Shown in pieces: positions 39,630 to 50,107 of a stretch of 64,000 bases of DNA. This DNA comes from Daejeonella sp. (GTDB taxonomy: Bacteria; Bacteroidota; Bacteroidia; Sphingobacteriales; Sphingobacteriaceae): positions 62,001-126,000 of the forward strand of contig NZ_JAFEIG010000002.1 of the NCBI RefSeq assembly GCF_017495225.1, given 5' to 3'. The translations under genes were made by a program, and so were the position numbers. The notes under the pieces are model-generated. The model was not told the DNA's origin, did not search any database, and saw only the letters and a program-made list of their open reading frames with translations. The stretch's first letter is position 1; the number at the start of each line of letters is the position of its first letter.

Positions 39630-41369
39630 ATGAAGAGCGCCGGATTACTTATTATCATTTCGATTTTTAGCTCATTATTTGCTTTTTCGCAAAAAAATGA
39701 GTATATTAAGGATAATGTTAATCCCACAGCAGAAAAAACACTAAGCTTTTCTGAAAATCAACAAGAAAAAGAATTGTTTTTTGCAGGCCTAGAAGAAAAA
39801 ATCGCTTCTAATTATCCTAAAGCACTTATCCATTTCGAGAAGGCTTTAAAGTTAAATTCTAATAATCATGCCGTTTTATTTGAAATGGCTACTATTCATT
39901 TGGAAGCAAAAAGCTTAGATCAAGCCGAGTTCTACATTAAAAAAGCCCTTAGTCTAAAGTCTGATAACGAATGGTACTGGATTTTACTTGCCGATATTTA
40001 TAAAAAGTCTAGTAAAATCTCCCAGCTGATTCCCGTTTTAGATGAAATTTTGAAGCTTTCATCCCAGCAGGAAAACCATCTTTATGATAAAGCAATGGCC
40101 TACCTAGCTCTAGATGAGATTGATAAAGCATTAGATGTTTACCGTGAGATAGAGAATAAATTTGGCTCTTCAGAGGATCTTAGTTCCATGAGGCTGGCTG
40201 TTTTAATGCAAAATAATAGGTATGGGGAAATCGAGAAAGAGATTAACAATCAGATACTTGCAAAACCTCAAGAGGTAAAAAATTATATCTATCTGAGCGA
40301 GGTGCTTGTTAAATCAGGTAATCGTAGCAGGGCCATTGATATCCTGCAAAAGGCAAAAACTCAATTTCCTGCAAGTGGTATGCTTCGATTGGCGCTTGCC
40401 GATCAATTTACTGCATTAAAACAGATGGAAAATGCATTTGTAGAGCTTAAAGTAGCTTTTGAAGATGCTAATTTAAATATTGATGAGAAGGTAAGGATTG
40501 TCCTTTCATTTTTTCCCATGTTTGCTGAGATGAAGGCTAGAGCTTATGCCAATGAGCTTGCCAAAATCACAGTAAAAGTTCATCCTAATGAAGCGAAAGC
40601 TTTTGCGCTTCAAGGTGATGTGCTTTTTCAGGAGCGTAAATTTGAGGAAGCTAAAATATCATATAAGAAAGCATTAGAAATTAATGATCAGGTATATCAA
40701 ATTTGGGAACAATTATTGAGTATTGAGCTTAATCTTGGCCGTTTTAACGACTTAATTGCGGATGGGAATAAGGCTTTAACTATTTTCCCTAATCAAGCCA
40801 ACCTATACCTTTACACCGGGATTGGCTATGCTCAACTTAGGAACCATGAAAAAGCAATTGTATTTTTAAAGGGGTCCTTAGAGCTCGAACCGAGTGATAA
40901 AGAAATAGTGGTGCAGATTTATGCGAGTTTGGGTGACTCATTTAATGCATTGAAAAAATATTCTGAATCAGATGATGCTTATAATCGCGCACTTGTGCTT
41001 GATCCCAATAATTCCTATGTATTAAATAATTATGCGTATTATTTATCGTTAAGAGGAGAGAAACTTGTGGAAGCAGAGAAAATGTCGAGGAAGTCATTGG
41101 AGCTTGATCCTAATAACCCCTCTTCAGAAGACACCTATGCTTGGATTTTATTCCGCTTAAAGAGATATTCGGAGGCAAAAAAATGGATTGAAAAATCAAT
41201 TCAAGGAAAGCCTGAAAATAATGCTACCCAGCAAGAACATTATGGAGATATTTTATATTTCCTTGGGGATGAGATGAATGCGATTGAAAAATGGAAAAAT
41301 GCGAAGGCTCAGGGTGGTGGATCAGAAAAATTGAATAAAAAGATAGATGAGAAAAAATACATTGACTAA
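39630..41369 (+). CDS. Tetratricopeptide repeat protein, exported
   Basis: Multiple TPR units; ATG at 39630 gives signal peptide MKSAGLLIIISIFSSLFAFS. The track start at 39555 lies inside dut. Confidence 0.88.
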   Translation: MKSAGLLIIISIFSSLFAFSQKNEYIKDNVNPTAEKTLSFSENQQEKELFFAGLEEKIASNYPKALIHFEKALKLNSNNHAVLFEMATIHLEAKSLDQAEFYIKKALSLKSDNEWYWILLADIYKKSSKISQLIPVLDEILKLSSQQENHLYDKAMAYLALDEIDKALDVYREIENKFGSSEDLSSMRLAVLMQNNRYGEIEKEINNQILAKPQEVKNYIYLSEVLVKSGNRSRAIDILQKAKTQFPASGMLRLALADQFTALKQMENAFVELKVAFEDANLNIDEKVRIVLSFFPMFAEMKARAYANELAKITVKVHPNEAKAFALQGDVLFQERKFEEAKISYKKALEINDQVYQIWEQLLSIELNLGRFNDLIADGNKALTIFPNQANLYLYTGIGYAQLRNHEKAIVFLKGSLELEPSDKEIVVQIYASLGDSFNALKKYSESDDAYNRALVLDPNNSYVLNNYAYYLSLRGEKLVEAEKMSRKSLELDPNNPSSEDTYAWILFRLKRYSEAKKWIEKSIQGKPENNATQQEHYGDILYFLGDEMNAIEKWKNAKAQGGGSEKLNKKIDEKKYID

Positions 41370-42150
41370 ACTAATTTGCGGAATTGCATTATTGGCATTT
41401 TTTGCATCCTGTAAGGCTAAAAAACAGCTTTTACCGGCTACTCTTATTCCTAAAGTGATGGCAGAAGAGCCTGAGTCTGATTTAGCAAAAATTGCTAAAA
41501 TTAATGCGATAAAGCAGATGAACACTGTTTTTAACACCCTTTCGATTAAGGCAACAGCCAATCTAAACATTGATAATAAAAACAATGAGGTAAATATGAA
41601 TATCCGAATCAGAAATAAGGAGGTGATTTGGGTATCTGTAACGGCCATTGCTGGATTAGAAGTTGCTCGTGCATACATCACTCCAGATAGTGTTAAAATT
41701 TTAAACCGTTTAGATAATATTTACATTCAGAAACCATTTAGCTATATTTATGACTTTACCAATGAGCGCATCAATTTTCAAACCTTGCAGTCCGTTTTGC
41801 TGGGAAATGCAATAGATGAGTTTATTAATGAGGATACAGCGGTAAATTTGGAAGGAGAAAATGCTTTTTTGAAAAGTGTTTTGACCTCCATGATTTATGA
41901 TTTCAAGGTTGACTCGCAGAATAAAGTACTAGTAAATCAGCTGAATGATTCGGAGGCAGGGCAAGAGCTTTTAGTGAATTATTCTAATTTTATGGCTATT
42001 AATGAGCAATTGATACCTCATTCGGTAAGCATGAATTCAAAGGCAAAAAATAAGGCTATTAGTCTGGATTTAAATTATTCAAAGGTAGATATGGATACCA
42101 AATTTGAGTTACCTTTTAGGGTTCCAGAGCGCTTTTCGATAAAAAATTAA
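41347..42150 (+). CDS. DUF4292-like lipoprotein
   Basis: Lipobox LAFFASC; position between TPR and EnvC genes is typical for Bacteroidota. Confidence 0.78.
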   Translation: MRKNTLTKLICGIALLAFFASCKAKKQLLPATLIPKVMAEEPESDLAKIAKINAIKQMNTVFNTLSIKATANLNIDNKNNEVNMNIRIRNKEVIWVSVTAIAGLEVARAYITPDSVKILNRLDNIYIQKPFSYIYDFTNERINFQTLQSVLLGNAIDEFINEDTAVNLEGENAFLKSVLTSMIYDFKVDSQNKVLVNQLNDSEAGQELLVNYSNFMAINEQLIPHSVSMNSKAKNKAISLDLNYSKVDMDTKFELPFRVPERFSIKN

Positions 42151-42164
42151 ATACATTTGTTAGA

Positions 42165-43430
42165 ATGAAGAGTTTAAAGTGCATTTTTTTCTTGTTTTTC
42201 TTCAGCCTAGCTTCCCAGGCTTTTGCTCAGAGTAGTTCTGATCTTAGAAGGCAAAAGGAGGCTTTAACGCGGGAGATAGAGTCACTTAATCGCAGTTTAA
42301 ATCAAACAGCGAACAATAAAAATTTATCCCTAAAGGAGATTAGGGCATTGAATGCACAGATACGTTTGCGTGAGAAAAAAATCAATGTCATTAACTCGGA
42401 GGTTAAACTGTTAGACAATCAAATTTCCGATAATACCAATACTGTCAGGTCGCTACAATCTCAACTAAATAAGCTTAAAAAAGAATATGCGGCCATGGTT
42501 TTATTTGCCTTCCGCAACCAAAGTGCTTACAATAAGCTCATGTTTATTTTTGCTGCCGAAAATTTCAACCAGTCTTATAAACGCTTAAAATATTTGCAGC
42601 AGTTTAGCGAGTATCGTAAAAAGCAAGCACGTTATATTGAAGGAACGCAGAAAGACCTCAATGTAAAAATTGTAGAACTTGATCGTAATAAGCAGGAGAA
42701 GAATAATTTGCTGTCTGATCAGCAAAAGGAAAAAAAGACACTTGGTATTCAAAAAAATAGTAAGTCGAAGGTTTTAACTAGCTTAACCACTCAGGAGAAA
42801 AAGCTAAAGCAGGAGCTTACGCAAAAGCAGAAAGAATCGGCGAGATTGAATCGTGCCATTCAGAATGCGATTAATCGTGAAATTGAGGAGGCTCGAAGAC
42901 GGGCTGAAGCAGAGGCTAAGGCTGAACTTGCTAAGGCTAAAGCAGAAAATAGAGCCGCTCCAGATGCAAGGCCAGTGGCAAGTGGGTCGAGTATTTTATC
43001 GGCCACCCCTGAATCTGCCAAATTATCGTCCGATTTCCTTGGCAGTCGTGGTAATTTACCTTGGCCTGTAAGCAATGGAATGGTTATTGAAGATTTTGGT
43101 AATCATACAATCGGCAGAAATGTGACTGTTGAAAACAATGGTGTAGATATTAAAACGGCTCCAGGATCACAGGTAAGGGCAGTATTTGCAGGTGAGGTTG
43201 CTGCCGTACAAAACATTTCTGGGTCTTATGCAGTTTTAATCCGACATGGTGAATATTTCACGGTTTATTCCAATTTAAAAAGTGTTACTGTATCAAGAGG
43301 ACAGAAAGTTACGTTAAAGCAAAGCATTGGGGTAGTAATTACTGACCCTGTAGATGGAACAACTGAAGTACACTTTGAGGTTCGTAAAGGTGCCACTCCT
43401 CTGAACCCTTCAAGTTGGCTATCAAATTAA
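42165..43430 (+). CDS. Murein hydrolase activator EnvC-like, peptidase M23
   Basis: Coiled-coil N-terminus and C-terminal M23-like domain (GVDIKTAPGSQVRAVFAGEVAAV, VHFEVRKGATPLNPSSWL). Confidence 0.88.
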   Translation: MKSLKCIFFLFFFSLASQAFAQSSSDLRRQKEALTREIESLNRSLNQTANNKNLSLKEIRALNAQIRLREKKINVINSEVKLLDNQISDNTNTVRSLQSQLNKLKKEYAAMVLFAFRNQSAYNKLMFIFAAENFNQSYKRLKYLQQFSEYRKKQARYIEGTQKDLNVKIVELDRNKQEKNNLLSDQQKEKKTLGIQKNSKSKVLTSLTTQEKKLKQELTQKQKESARLNRAIQNAINREIEEARRRAEAEAKAELAKAKAENRAAPDARPVASGSSILSATPESAKLSSDFLGSRGNLPWPVSNGMVIEDFGNHTIGRNVTVENNGVDIKTAPGSQVRAVFAGEVAAVQNISGSYAVLIRHGEYFTVYSNLKSVTVSRGQKVTLKQSIGVVITDPVDGTTEVHFEVRKGATPLNPSSWLSN

Positions 43431-43458
43431 TTTTAAAATTTAAGGTGTTTAAATTGCT

Positions 43459-43466
43459 TATATTTG
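43459..43466 (+). promoter_or_regulatory. Candidate -7 box TATATTTG upstream of tatA1
   Basis: TAnnTTTG; overlaps the ORF-track TTG start, arguing for the downstream ATG. Confidence 0.45.
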
Positions 43467-43484
43467 TATATTGATTTTTGTAAT

Positions 43485-43922
43485 ATGTATAATTTGATAA
43501 TGTTATTTTTGAATATGGGCGGGCCTGAGCTCGTACTGATATTCGTTGTAATTTTACTTTTATTTGGAGGGAAAAAGCTTCCTGAGCTTGCTCGTGGACT
43601 AGGAAAAGGATTGAGGGAGTTTAAGGATGCCTCGGATGGCATTAAGCGTGAAATTCATAATAATATCAATACCGTTACAGAGGCTGCAGAATTAGAAAAA
43701 GCAGCCGCTTCAAATCCTGTGAATAATTATCGGGATACGGAAAATTCTTATTCAGAATCACCAAATAGTTATGGTGTGCCTTCAGGTGGTGCGACTTATC
43801 CAGACATGGATGCGCCAACATCAGATAGTCATACTACAGAAAATAATTCAAGCGATGAAGCCGCTTCAGGCGAGGTTATGCCTGGCGAAAATGCTTCTGA
43901 AAACACAAAAAACGCACATTAA
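43485..43922 (+). CDS. Sec-independent translocase TatA/E-like protein (long C-terminal tail)
   Basis: GPELVLIFVVILLLFGGKKLPELARGLGKGLREFKDA; ATG at 43485 preferred. Confidence 0.9.
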   Translation: MYNLIMLFLNMGGPELVLIFVVILLLFGGKKLPELARGLGKGLREFKDASDGIKREIHNNINTVTEAAELEKAAASNPVNNYRDTENSYSESPNSYGVPSGGATYPDMDAPTSDSHTTENNSSDEAASGEVMPGENASENTKNAH

Positions 43923-43932
43923 ATAAATTATC

Positions 43933-44127
43933 ATGTTAAATTCAATTTTATTGTTCATGGGACTTGGAGTTACGGAAGCAGTGCTTATCGTAGTGGTTGT
44001 CCTATTAATGTTTGGCGGTAAAAAAATTCCGGAACTTATGCGCGGATTAGGCAAGGGTATTAAGGAATTTAAAACGGCCTCAAATGGCGAAGGTGAAACA
44101 CCTTCAAAAGATCAGGACGCTAAATAA
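43933..44127 (+). CDS. Sec-independent translocase TatA/E-like protein (short)
   Basis: VTEAVLIVVVVLLMFGGKKIPELMRGLGKGIKEFKTA. Confidence 0.92.
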   Translation: MLNSILLFMGLGVTEAVLIVVVVLLMFGGKKIPELMRGLGKGIKEFKTASNGEGETPSKDQDAK

Positions 44128-44312
44128 TTATATTTTGAATGATCTTTTTGTTTGTCATTTTTATGACGATCAGGAGGATCATTTTGTCATTTTGCCTTTT
44201 GGGAATCTTTAGAGACGATAGAGAGCCAAACCCTGGCTGGCATATAAATGGAATCTCATTTCAAAAATGAAGATCTTCATATTTTTAAATTTCTAATCAC
44301 ATCAACCAAGGC

Positions 44313-45743
44313 ATGGAAGGTATTTCTTCTCTTTCCACTATTCAGTCGGCATTAGCAAAGCAGGATAAAAACTTTACTTTACCCATTTTGCTTGAGCATT
44401 ACTTAAATCGTATTGCCAAAAATCAAGATTTAAACGCTTTTGTGGAGGTTTTTGCCGATGAAGCACGCAATCAAGCTCAAGTAGTTCAGTCGAAAATCAG
44501 CGCCGGTACCGCCGGTAAACTGGCAGGAATGATTATCGGCATTAAAGATAATATCTGCTTTCAAGGTCATCAAGTTTCTGCTAGTTCAAAGATTCTTGAA
44601 AATTATGTTTCTCCATTTTCTGCTACAGTAGTTGAGCGTATTCTGGCTGAGGATGCCATTATCATCGGGCGTCTCAACTGCGATGAATTTGCAATGGGGG
44701 CCTCAAATGAAAGTTCATATTATGGTCCCGTAAGGAATTTTGCAGATCAAAAAAGGGTCTCAGGTGGCTCATCAGGTGGCTCAGCAGTGGCTGTACAAGC
44801 TGGATTGTGCCTTGCAGCTTTGGGGACTGATACGGGTGGATCTGTCAGACAGCCGGCTTCTTTTTGTGGTGTTGTGGGACTAAAGCCTAGCTATGGCAGA
44901 GTTTCACGTCATGGAATTATTTCCTATGCCTCCTCATTCGATCAAGTTGGTCCTATAACAAATTGTGTGGAGGATGCAGCTCTTCTCTTAGAGATCATTG
45001 CCGGTCCCGATCAATACGATAGCACTGCCTCAAGTAAAACTGTCCCAGTTTATTCAAAAGAGCCTCAGTCAAATGAGAAGCAGAGAATTGCCTATTTATC
45101 GGAGGCTTTGAGCTCTGCGGGACTAGATCCGGAAGTAAAACAAGCTTTTGAAAGAAGTATTGCATTACTCAAGGATGCGGGGCATGCGGTTGAGCCTGTT
45201 TCTTTTGAGTACCTCGACTATGTAGTTCCTACTTATTATATTTTAACGATGGCAGAGGCATCCTCCAATTTAGCAAGATATGATGGGGTGCACTATGGAT
45301 ATCGGAGTGCACGTGCTCTCGACCTAGAATCGACTTATAAAAGCTCACGATCAGAAGGTTTTGGTGCAGAAGTTAAGCGCAGAATTGTTTTAGGAACTTT
45401 TGTGCTTAGTGCGGGTTATTATGATGCATATTATGCCAAGGCACAGAAAGTTAGGCGATTGATTCGTGATAAAACCGATGAGATTTTAAGAAATTATGAT
45501 CTAATTATGCTTCCAACAGCACCTACACCGGCATTTACCATTGGTGAAAAAAGTGATGATCCTATAGTTAGTTACTTAGCTGATATTTTCACCGTTCAGG
45601 CATCCTTAGCTGGAATTCCGGCTATTTCATTGCCTGCAGGCAATAATAAAGAGGGTTTACCGTTAGGGATACAGTTTCTAGCTCCTCGCTTTGGCGAGAG
45701 TAATTTGTTAAACTTTTCAAAAATGTACTGCAAGCTTATATGA
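44313..45743 (+). CDS. gatA: Glutamyl-tRNA(Gln) amidotransferase subunit A-like amidase
   Basis: Amidase signature GGSSGGSAVAVQAGLCLAALGTDTGGSVRQPASFCGVVGLKPSYGRVSRHGIISYASSFDQVGP. Confidence 0.95.
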   Translation: MEGISSLSTIQSALAKQDKNFTLPILLEHYLNRIAKNQDLNAFVEVFADEARNQAQVVQSKISAGTAGKLAGMIIGIKDNICFQGHQVSASSKILENYVSPFSATVVERILAEDAIIIGRLNCDEFAMGASNESSYYGPVRNFADQKRVSGGSSGGSAVAVQAGLCLAALGTDTGGSVRQPASFCGVVGLKPSYGRVSRHGIISYASSFDQVGPITNCVEDAALLLEIIAGPDQYDSTASSKTVPVYSKEPQSNEKQRIAYLSEALSSAGLDPEVKQAFERSIALLKDAGHAVEPVSFEYLDYVVPTYYILTMAEASSNLARYDGVHYGYRSARALDLESTYKSSRSEGFGAEVKRRIVLGTFVLSAGYYDAYYAKAQKVRRLIRDKTDEILRNYDLIMLPTAPTPAFTIGEKSDDPIVSYLADIFTVQASLAGIPAISLPAGNNKEGLPLGIQFLAPRFGESNLLNFSKMYCKLI

Positions 45744-45806
45744 TCTAATAATTGGGGGTGGAGAAGAATAATATTCTTTAATTATTAATTACCTTTAATC
45801 AAACCT

Positions 45807-47036
45807 ATGCTTAAAACGGTATTTTCTCTCTTATTTTTATTTTCTCTCTCTTGTGGGATATTGACCGCATCCGAGAAAGATAGTCTTATAGTTTTCGATG
45901 CTAATCATTTAAATATCAATAAATTACAGCTAAATCAGGACTCAATTCCTAAAAGTGTTTTCATCGGAAATCCGATTGTGCCACTTTCTAATGGTATTTT
46001 TCAAACTAGGTTGGAGTCTATCCGGAAAGAGGTGGATCTATCTTATAATGAGCATGTTCAGAAATATATTGATACCTATCTCAAGAGAAAAGAACATATT
46101 GGTAAAATGCTGGGATTGTCGAAGTATTATTTCCCAATTTTTGAAAAGGCATTGAAAGAATTTGGACTTCCTGATGAGTTAAAGTATATCACGGTTGTTG
46201 AATCAGCCTTAAATCCCAATGCTGTATCTAGATCGGGTGCTGTGGGTCCTTGGCAGTTTATGTACACTACAGCCAAAGGCTATGGTTTAACAATGGATAG
46301 CTATACCGATGAGCGGAAAGACCCTCAAAAGGCAAGTCTCGCTGCTGCACAATATCTTTCGGATGCCCATAAACGTATTGGCGATTGGCTTCTGGCAATA
46401 GCTGCATTTAATTGCGGTACGGGTGCCGTTACGCGTGCTATCGCCAAATCTGGTGGCGTAGCAGATTTTTGGAAAGTCCGTCCTTTTTTGCCACTCCAAA
46501 CTCAAAATTATGTGCCTGCTTTCATTGCTACAGTATATACTATGAGTTATCATCAGGCGCATGAAATTGCTGAAAAACCTGCCGATTTTAGTACTAGTAC
46601 TGATATTTTTCCTGTGACTAAGCGAATTTCAATTAGCAGTATCGCTAAAGCTACTGAGCTGGATGTGAATGAATTATTAATGTTAAACCCTTCTTATAAA
46701 AAGCAAATTATTAATGGAAGCAATCTCCTGCCGATGCCCTTGGTGGTTCCATCTTTGGCCAGTGCGAGCTACTCGTCTCTTTATGAGCTGTTTAATGGGC
46801 AAGACGAGGACACAACTGCTAACTTAAGTATTAGCGCGAATCCTGAGAATAAATCTAAAATCGGACAAAAAAACAATGAAAATTCTTATTTTCAATACAT
46901 TGTGAAGGCTGGAGATACACTTTCGGGTATTGCTGGTAAATTTAAGGGAACTACAGTTTCAGGCATCAAAGTACTTAATGGATTGAAAAGTACTGTATTG
47001 AAACCTGGAATGCGCCTCAAGATACCTAAAATCTAG
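45807..47036 (+). CDS. Lytic transglycosylase with LysM domain (MltD-like)
   Basis: ESALNPNAVSRSGAVGPWQFMYTTAKGYGL, AAFNCGTGAVTRAI; C-terminal YIVKAGDTLSGIAGKFKGT LysM. Confidence 0.92.
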   Translation: MLKTVFSLLFLFSLSCGILTASEKDSLIVFDANHLNINKLQLNQDSIPKSVFIGNPIVPLSNGIFQTRLESIRKEVDLSYNEHVQKYIDTYLKRKEHIGKMLGLSKYYFPIFEKALKEFGLPDELKYITVVESALNPNAVSRSGAVGPWQFMYTTAKGYGLTMDSYTDERKDPQKASLAAAQYLSDAHKRIGDWLLAIAAFNCGTGAVTRAIAKSGGVADFWKVRPFLPLQTQNYVPAFIATVYTMSYHQAHEIAEKPADFSTSTDIFPVTKRISISSIAKATELDVNELLMLNPSYKKQIINGSNLLPMPLVVPSLASASYSSLYELFNGQDEDTTANLSISANPENKSKIGQKNNENSYFQYIVKAGDTLSGIAGKFKGTTVSGIKVLNGLKSTVLKPGMRLKIPKI

Positions 47037-47095
47037 TTTTATTAAGATTCATGTTAGATAGTCAATGTTTATAACATCAGTATAGAAAAGAATTG

Positions 47096-47103
47096 TAATT
47101 TTG
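47096..47103 (+). promoter_or_regulatory. Candidate -7 box TAATTTTG upstream of maeB
   Basis: TAnnTTTG, 24 bp upstream of the ATG. Confidence 0.4.
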
Positions 47104-47127
47104 CGCCACTGATCAATTTCCAATTTA

Positions 47128-49455
47128 ATGAGCAAGACTAATCGTAAACAAGACGCACTAGATTATCATTCACAGGGCCGCCCTGGGAAAATCCAGGTTG
47201 TACCTACAAAGCCTACAAATTCACAACGTGATTTATCACTGGCCTATTCGCCAGGGGTAGCTGAGCCATGTTTGAGGATTGCCGAGAATAAGGAAGATGT
47301 TTATAAATATACCGCTAAAGGCAACCTTGTTGCTGTAATTAGCAATGGTACAGCCGTTTTAGGCTTGGGCGATATCGGTCCGGAGGCTGGAAAACCAGTG
47401 ATGGAAGGTAAGGGATTGTTATTTAAGATATTCGCTGATATTGATGTATTTGACTTAGAATTAGATACACAAAACATCGATGAATTTGTGATGATTGTGA
47501 AGGCTTTGGAGCCTACTTTCGGTGGAATAAATCTGGAGGATATCAAAGCTCCTGAATGCTTTGAAATTGAGAGTCGCTTAAAGGAATGTATGTCTATTCC
47601 AGTAATGCATGATGATCAGCATGGTACAGCAATTATTTCTGCTGCTGCCTTGATTAATGCCTGTGAGCTTCAAAAGAAAAAACTTGAAAAAATTAAGATT
47701 GTTGTAAATGGGGCAGGTGCCGCAGCAATCTCATGTACCAGACTTTATGTAAGTCTTGGTTGTAAAAAAGAAAATATTGTAATGCTCGACCGTTCGGGCG
47801 TTATTCGTAATGATCGCGATAAGCTGGAAGGTACTAAAGCAGAATTTGCTACTAGCCGTAAGATTGATACCCTAGCTGATGCGATGAAGGATGCAGATGT
47901 ATTCATTGGTTTATCATCACCGGATGTATTAACTGCCGAAATGCTTAAAACAATGGCTAAAAACCCTATTGTTTTTGCCATGGCAAACCCTGATCCTGAA
48001 ATTGCCTATGACCTTGCTATAAAAACAAGAAAAGATATCATTATGGCCACTGGTCGCTCTGATTATCCAAATCAGGTGAATAATGTTCTTGGTTTCCCTT
48101 ATATTTTTAGAGGTGCCTTGGATGTTCGTGCAACGGGTATCAATGAGGAAATGAAAAAAGCAGCAGTAATTGCGATAGCTGAGCTTGCTAAGAAGAATGT
48201 TCCTGAAGCAGTAAATCTTGCCTACAATTCAAAAAATCTGAAATTCGGTAAAGATTATATTATTCCTAAGCCTATTGATTTGCGACTTATTACTTCGGTA
48301 TCTCCAGCTGTTGCAAAGGCGGCAATGGAGTCTGGTATAGCTCGCAAGCAAATTACAGATTGGGAGGCTTATAAAGAGGAGTTAAAAAGCAGACTTGGTT
48401 TAGATGATAAATTATTGCGTACAATTACCAATAAAGCTAAATCATCGCCAAAGCGTGTTGTATTTGCTGAAGCCGATAATTATAAAATATTAAAAGCTGC
48501 TCAAATTGTTCGTGATGAGGGTATTGCTATTCCTATTTTATTAGGAGATAAAGAAAAAATCTTCAATATAATGTCGGAGCATGATCTTGAGCTTGATGGC
48601 GTAACTATTATTAATCCACTTGATGATATCAATACTTGCGCTAAATATGCCGAATTTCTTTATGAGAAGCGCCAGAGACGAGGAATAACACTCTTTGAAG
48701 CTAAAAGGCTGATGAGAGATCGCAATTACTTTGGTGCTGCAATGGTGCAGTTTGGTGAGGCTGATGCTTTGATCTCTGGATTAACCAAGGATTATGGATC
48801 AACGATAAAACCCGCTCTTCAACTAATCGGTATTGAAGAAGGTGTAAATAGAGTAGCTGGGATGTACATGATGCTTACCAAGAGAGGCCCTGTATTTTTT
48901 GGCGATACCACGGTAAATGAGAATCCTACCGTTGATGAATTAGTTGATATTACAGCTTTGCTTGATCATTCTGTAAAGCGTTTTAATATTCAACCAAGAA
49001 TTGCCATGCTTTCTTACTCGAATTTTGGCTCTAACGATGGAATAGTGCCACAAAAGGTGCGTCAAGCAGTAAAAATACTTCATGAACAGCGTAAAGATAT
49101 CATCGTAGATGGTGAGATGCAGGCTAATTTTGCCATGAACCCTGACCTTTTAAAGGATAATTACCCTTTCAGTACTTTGGCTGGATCGCCTGCCAATGTG
49201 TTGGTTTTCCCGAATCTTGAATCAGGTAATATTGCCTATAAATTATTACAAGAATTGGGTGGAGCAGAAGCGGTTGGTCCGATTTTACTTGGCTTAAATA
49301 AACCAGTTCACATTTTGCAATTAGGCAGCTCGGTGCGTGAGATAGTAAATATGGTAACCATTGCTGTGGTTGATGCTCAAACAAAAGATGACCTGAAATT
49401 GCCAGTTGTTAAGCGAATGAAGGATGTGATAAAAAGAGCGCTAAAGTCAAAATAA
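47128..49455 (+). CDS. maeB: NADP-dependent malic enzyme with C-terminal phosphotransacetylase-like domain
   Basis: [34 protein letters not shown], plus PTA-like C-terminus. Confidence 0.95.
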   Translation: MSKTNRKQDALDYHSQGRPGKIQVVPTKPTNSQRDLSLAYSPGVAEPCLRIAENKEDVYKYTAKGNLVAVISNGTAVLGLGDIGPEAGKPVMEGKGLLFKIFADIDVFDLELDTQNIDEFVMIVKALEPTFGGINLEDIKAPECFEIESRLKECMSIPVMHDDQHGTAIISAAALINACELQKKKLEKIKIVVNGAGAAAISCTRLYVSLGCKKENIVMLDRSGVIRNDRDKLEGTKAEFATSRKIDTLADAMKDADVFIGLSSPDVLTAEMLKTMAKNPIVFAMANPDPEIAYDLAIKTRKDIIMATGRSDYPNQVNNVLGFPYIFRGALDVRATGINEEMKKAAVIAIAELAKKNVPEAVNLAYNSKNLKFGKDYIIPKPIDLRLITSVSPAVAKAAMESGIARKQITDWEAYKEELKSRLGLDDKLLRTITNKAKSSPKRVVFAEADNYKILKAAQIVRDEGIAIPILLGDKEKIFNIMSEHDLELDGVTIINPLDDINTCAKYAEFLYEKRQRRGITLFEAKRLMRDRNYFGAAMVQFGEADALISGLTKDYGSTIKPALQLIGIEEGVNRVAGMYMMLTKRGPVFFGDTTVNENPTVDELVDITALLDHSVKRFNIQPRIAMLSYSNFGSNDGIVPQKVRQAVKILHEQRKDIIVDGEMQANFAMNPDLLKDNYPFSTLAGSPANVLVFPNLESGNIAYKLLQELGGAEAVGPILLGLNKPVHILQLGSSVREIVNMVTIAVVDAQTKDDLKLPVVKRMKDVIKRALKSK

Positions 49456-49499
49456 TCGATTTTTAGAAATTATTTTAATTTAAACTAAACTTTTTAAAG

Positions 49500-50084
49500 A
49501 TGTATGCGTATATAGATGGTAAATTGGTATTTAAATGTCCTACCTACGTAGTTATTGATGCGGGAGGTGTGGGTTATCAAATTAATATATCATTGAATAC
49601 CTATGGGTCTTTACAAGAAACAGAGCGTTGTAAATTATACACTTGGCTTCATGTTAAAGAAGATGGGCATACTTTGTATGGCTTTCATGATGAAGGTGAG
49701 CGCCGTTTGTTTTTACATCTTATTTCGGTATCCGGAATTGGACCGAATACCGGCAGAATGATTTTATCATCAATTACGCCGGCAGAGATACAAACTGCAA
49801 TAGTGAAGGGTGATGTTCCTTTAATTCAAAGGATTAAAGGAATTGGGCCTAAATCTGCACAACGAATGATTTTGGAGTTGCAGGATAAGTTAAAGAAAGA
49901 GGGACCTGATTCATTAATCAGCATGCCAAGCCATAGTACCGCTAAGGAAGAGGCATTGTCGGCTTTAGTGATGTTAGGTTTTTCAAAGAGTGTTGCTGAA
50001 AAGGCTTTAGATTCGATTATTAAGTCGGGAGCTGAAGATTTATCGGTTGAAGTTTTAATAAAAACCGCTTTAAAGAGTTTATAA
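49500..50084 (+). CDS. ruvA: Holliday junction branch migration protein RuvA
   Basis: DAGGVGYQINIS, SVSGIGPNTGRMILSS, IKGIGPKSAQRMILELQDKL. Confidence 0.95.
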   Translation: MYAYIDGKLVFKCPTYVVIDAGGVGYQINISLNTYGSLQETERCKLYTWLHVKEDGHTLYGFHDEGERRLFLHLISVSGIGPNTGRMILSSITPAEIQTAIVKGDVPLIQRIKGIGPKSAQRMILELQDKLKKEGPDSLISMPSHSTAKEEALSALVMLGFSKSVAEKALDSIIKSGAEDLSVEVLIKTALKSL

Positions 50085-50107
50085 TTATTTTACAGATTGT
50101 TCGAAAA

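Noticed and set aside
41322-41681. 119-aa minus-strand ORF
   Set aside because: Antisense to the DUF4292-like lipoprotein gene and the TPR gene end; hydrophobic composition is a reverse-complement artefact.
44140-44312. Possible riboswitch or sRNA in the tatA-gatA gap
   Set aside because: Some hairpin potential (GCCAAACCCTGGCTGGC) but no match to a riboswitch architecture I can recognise.
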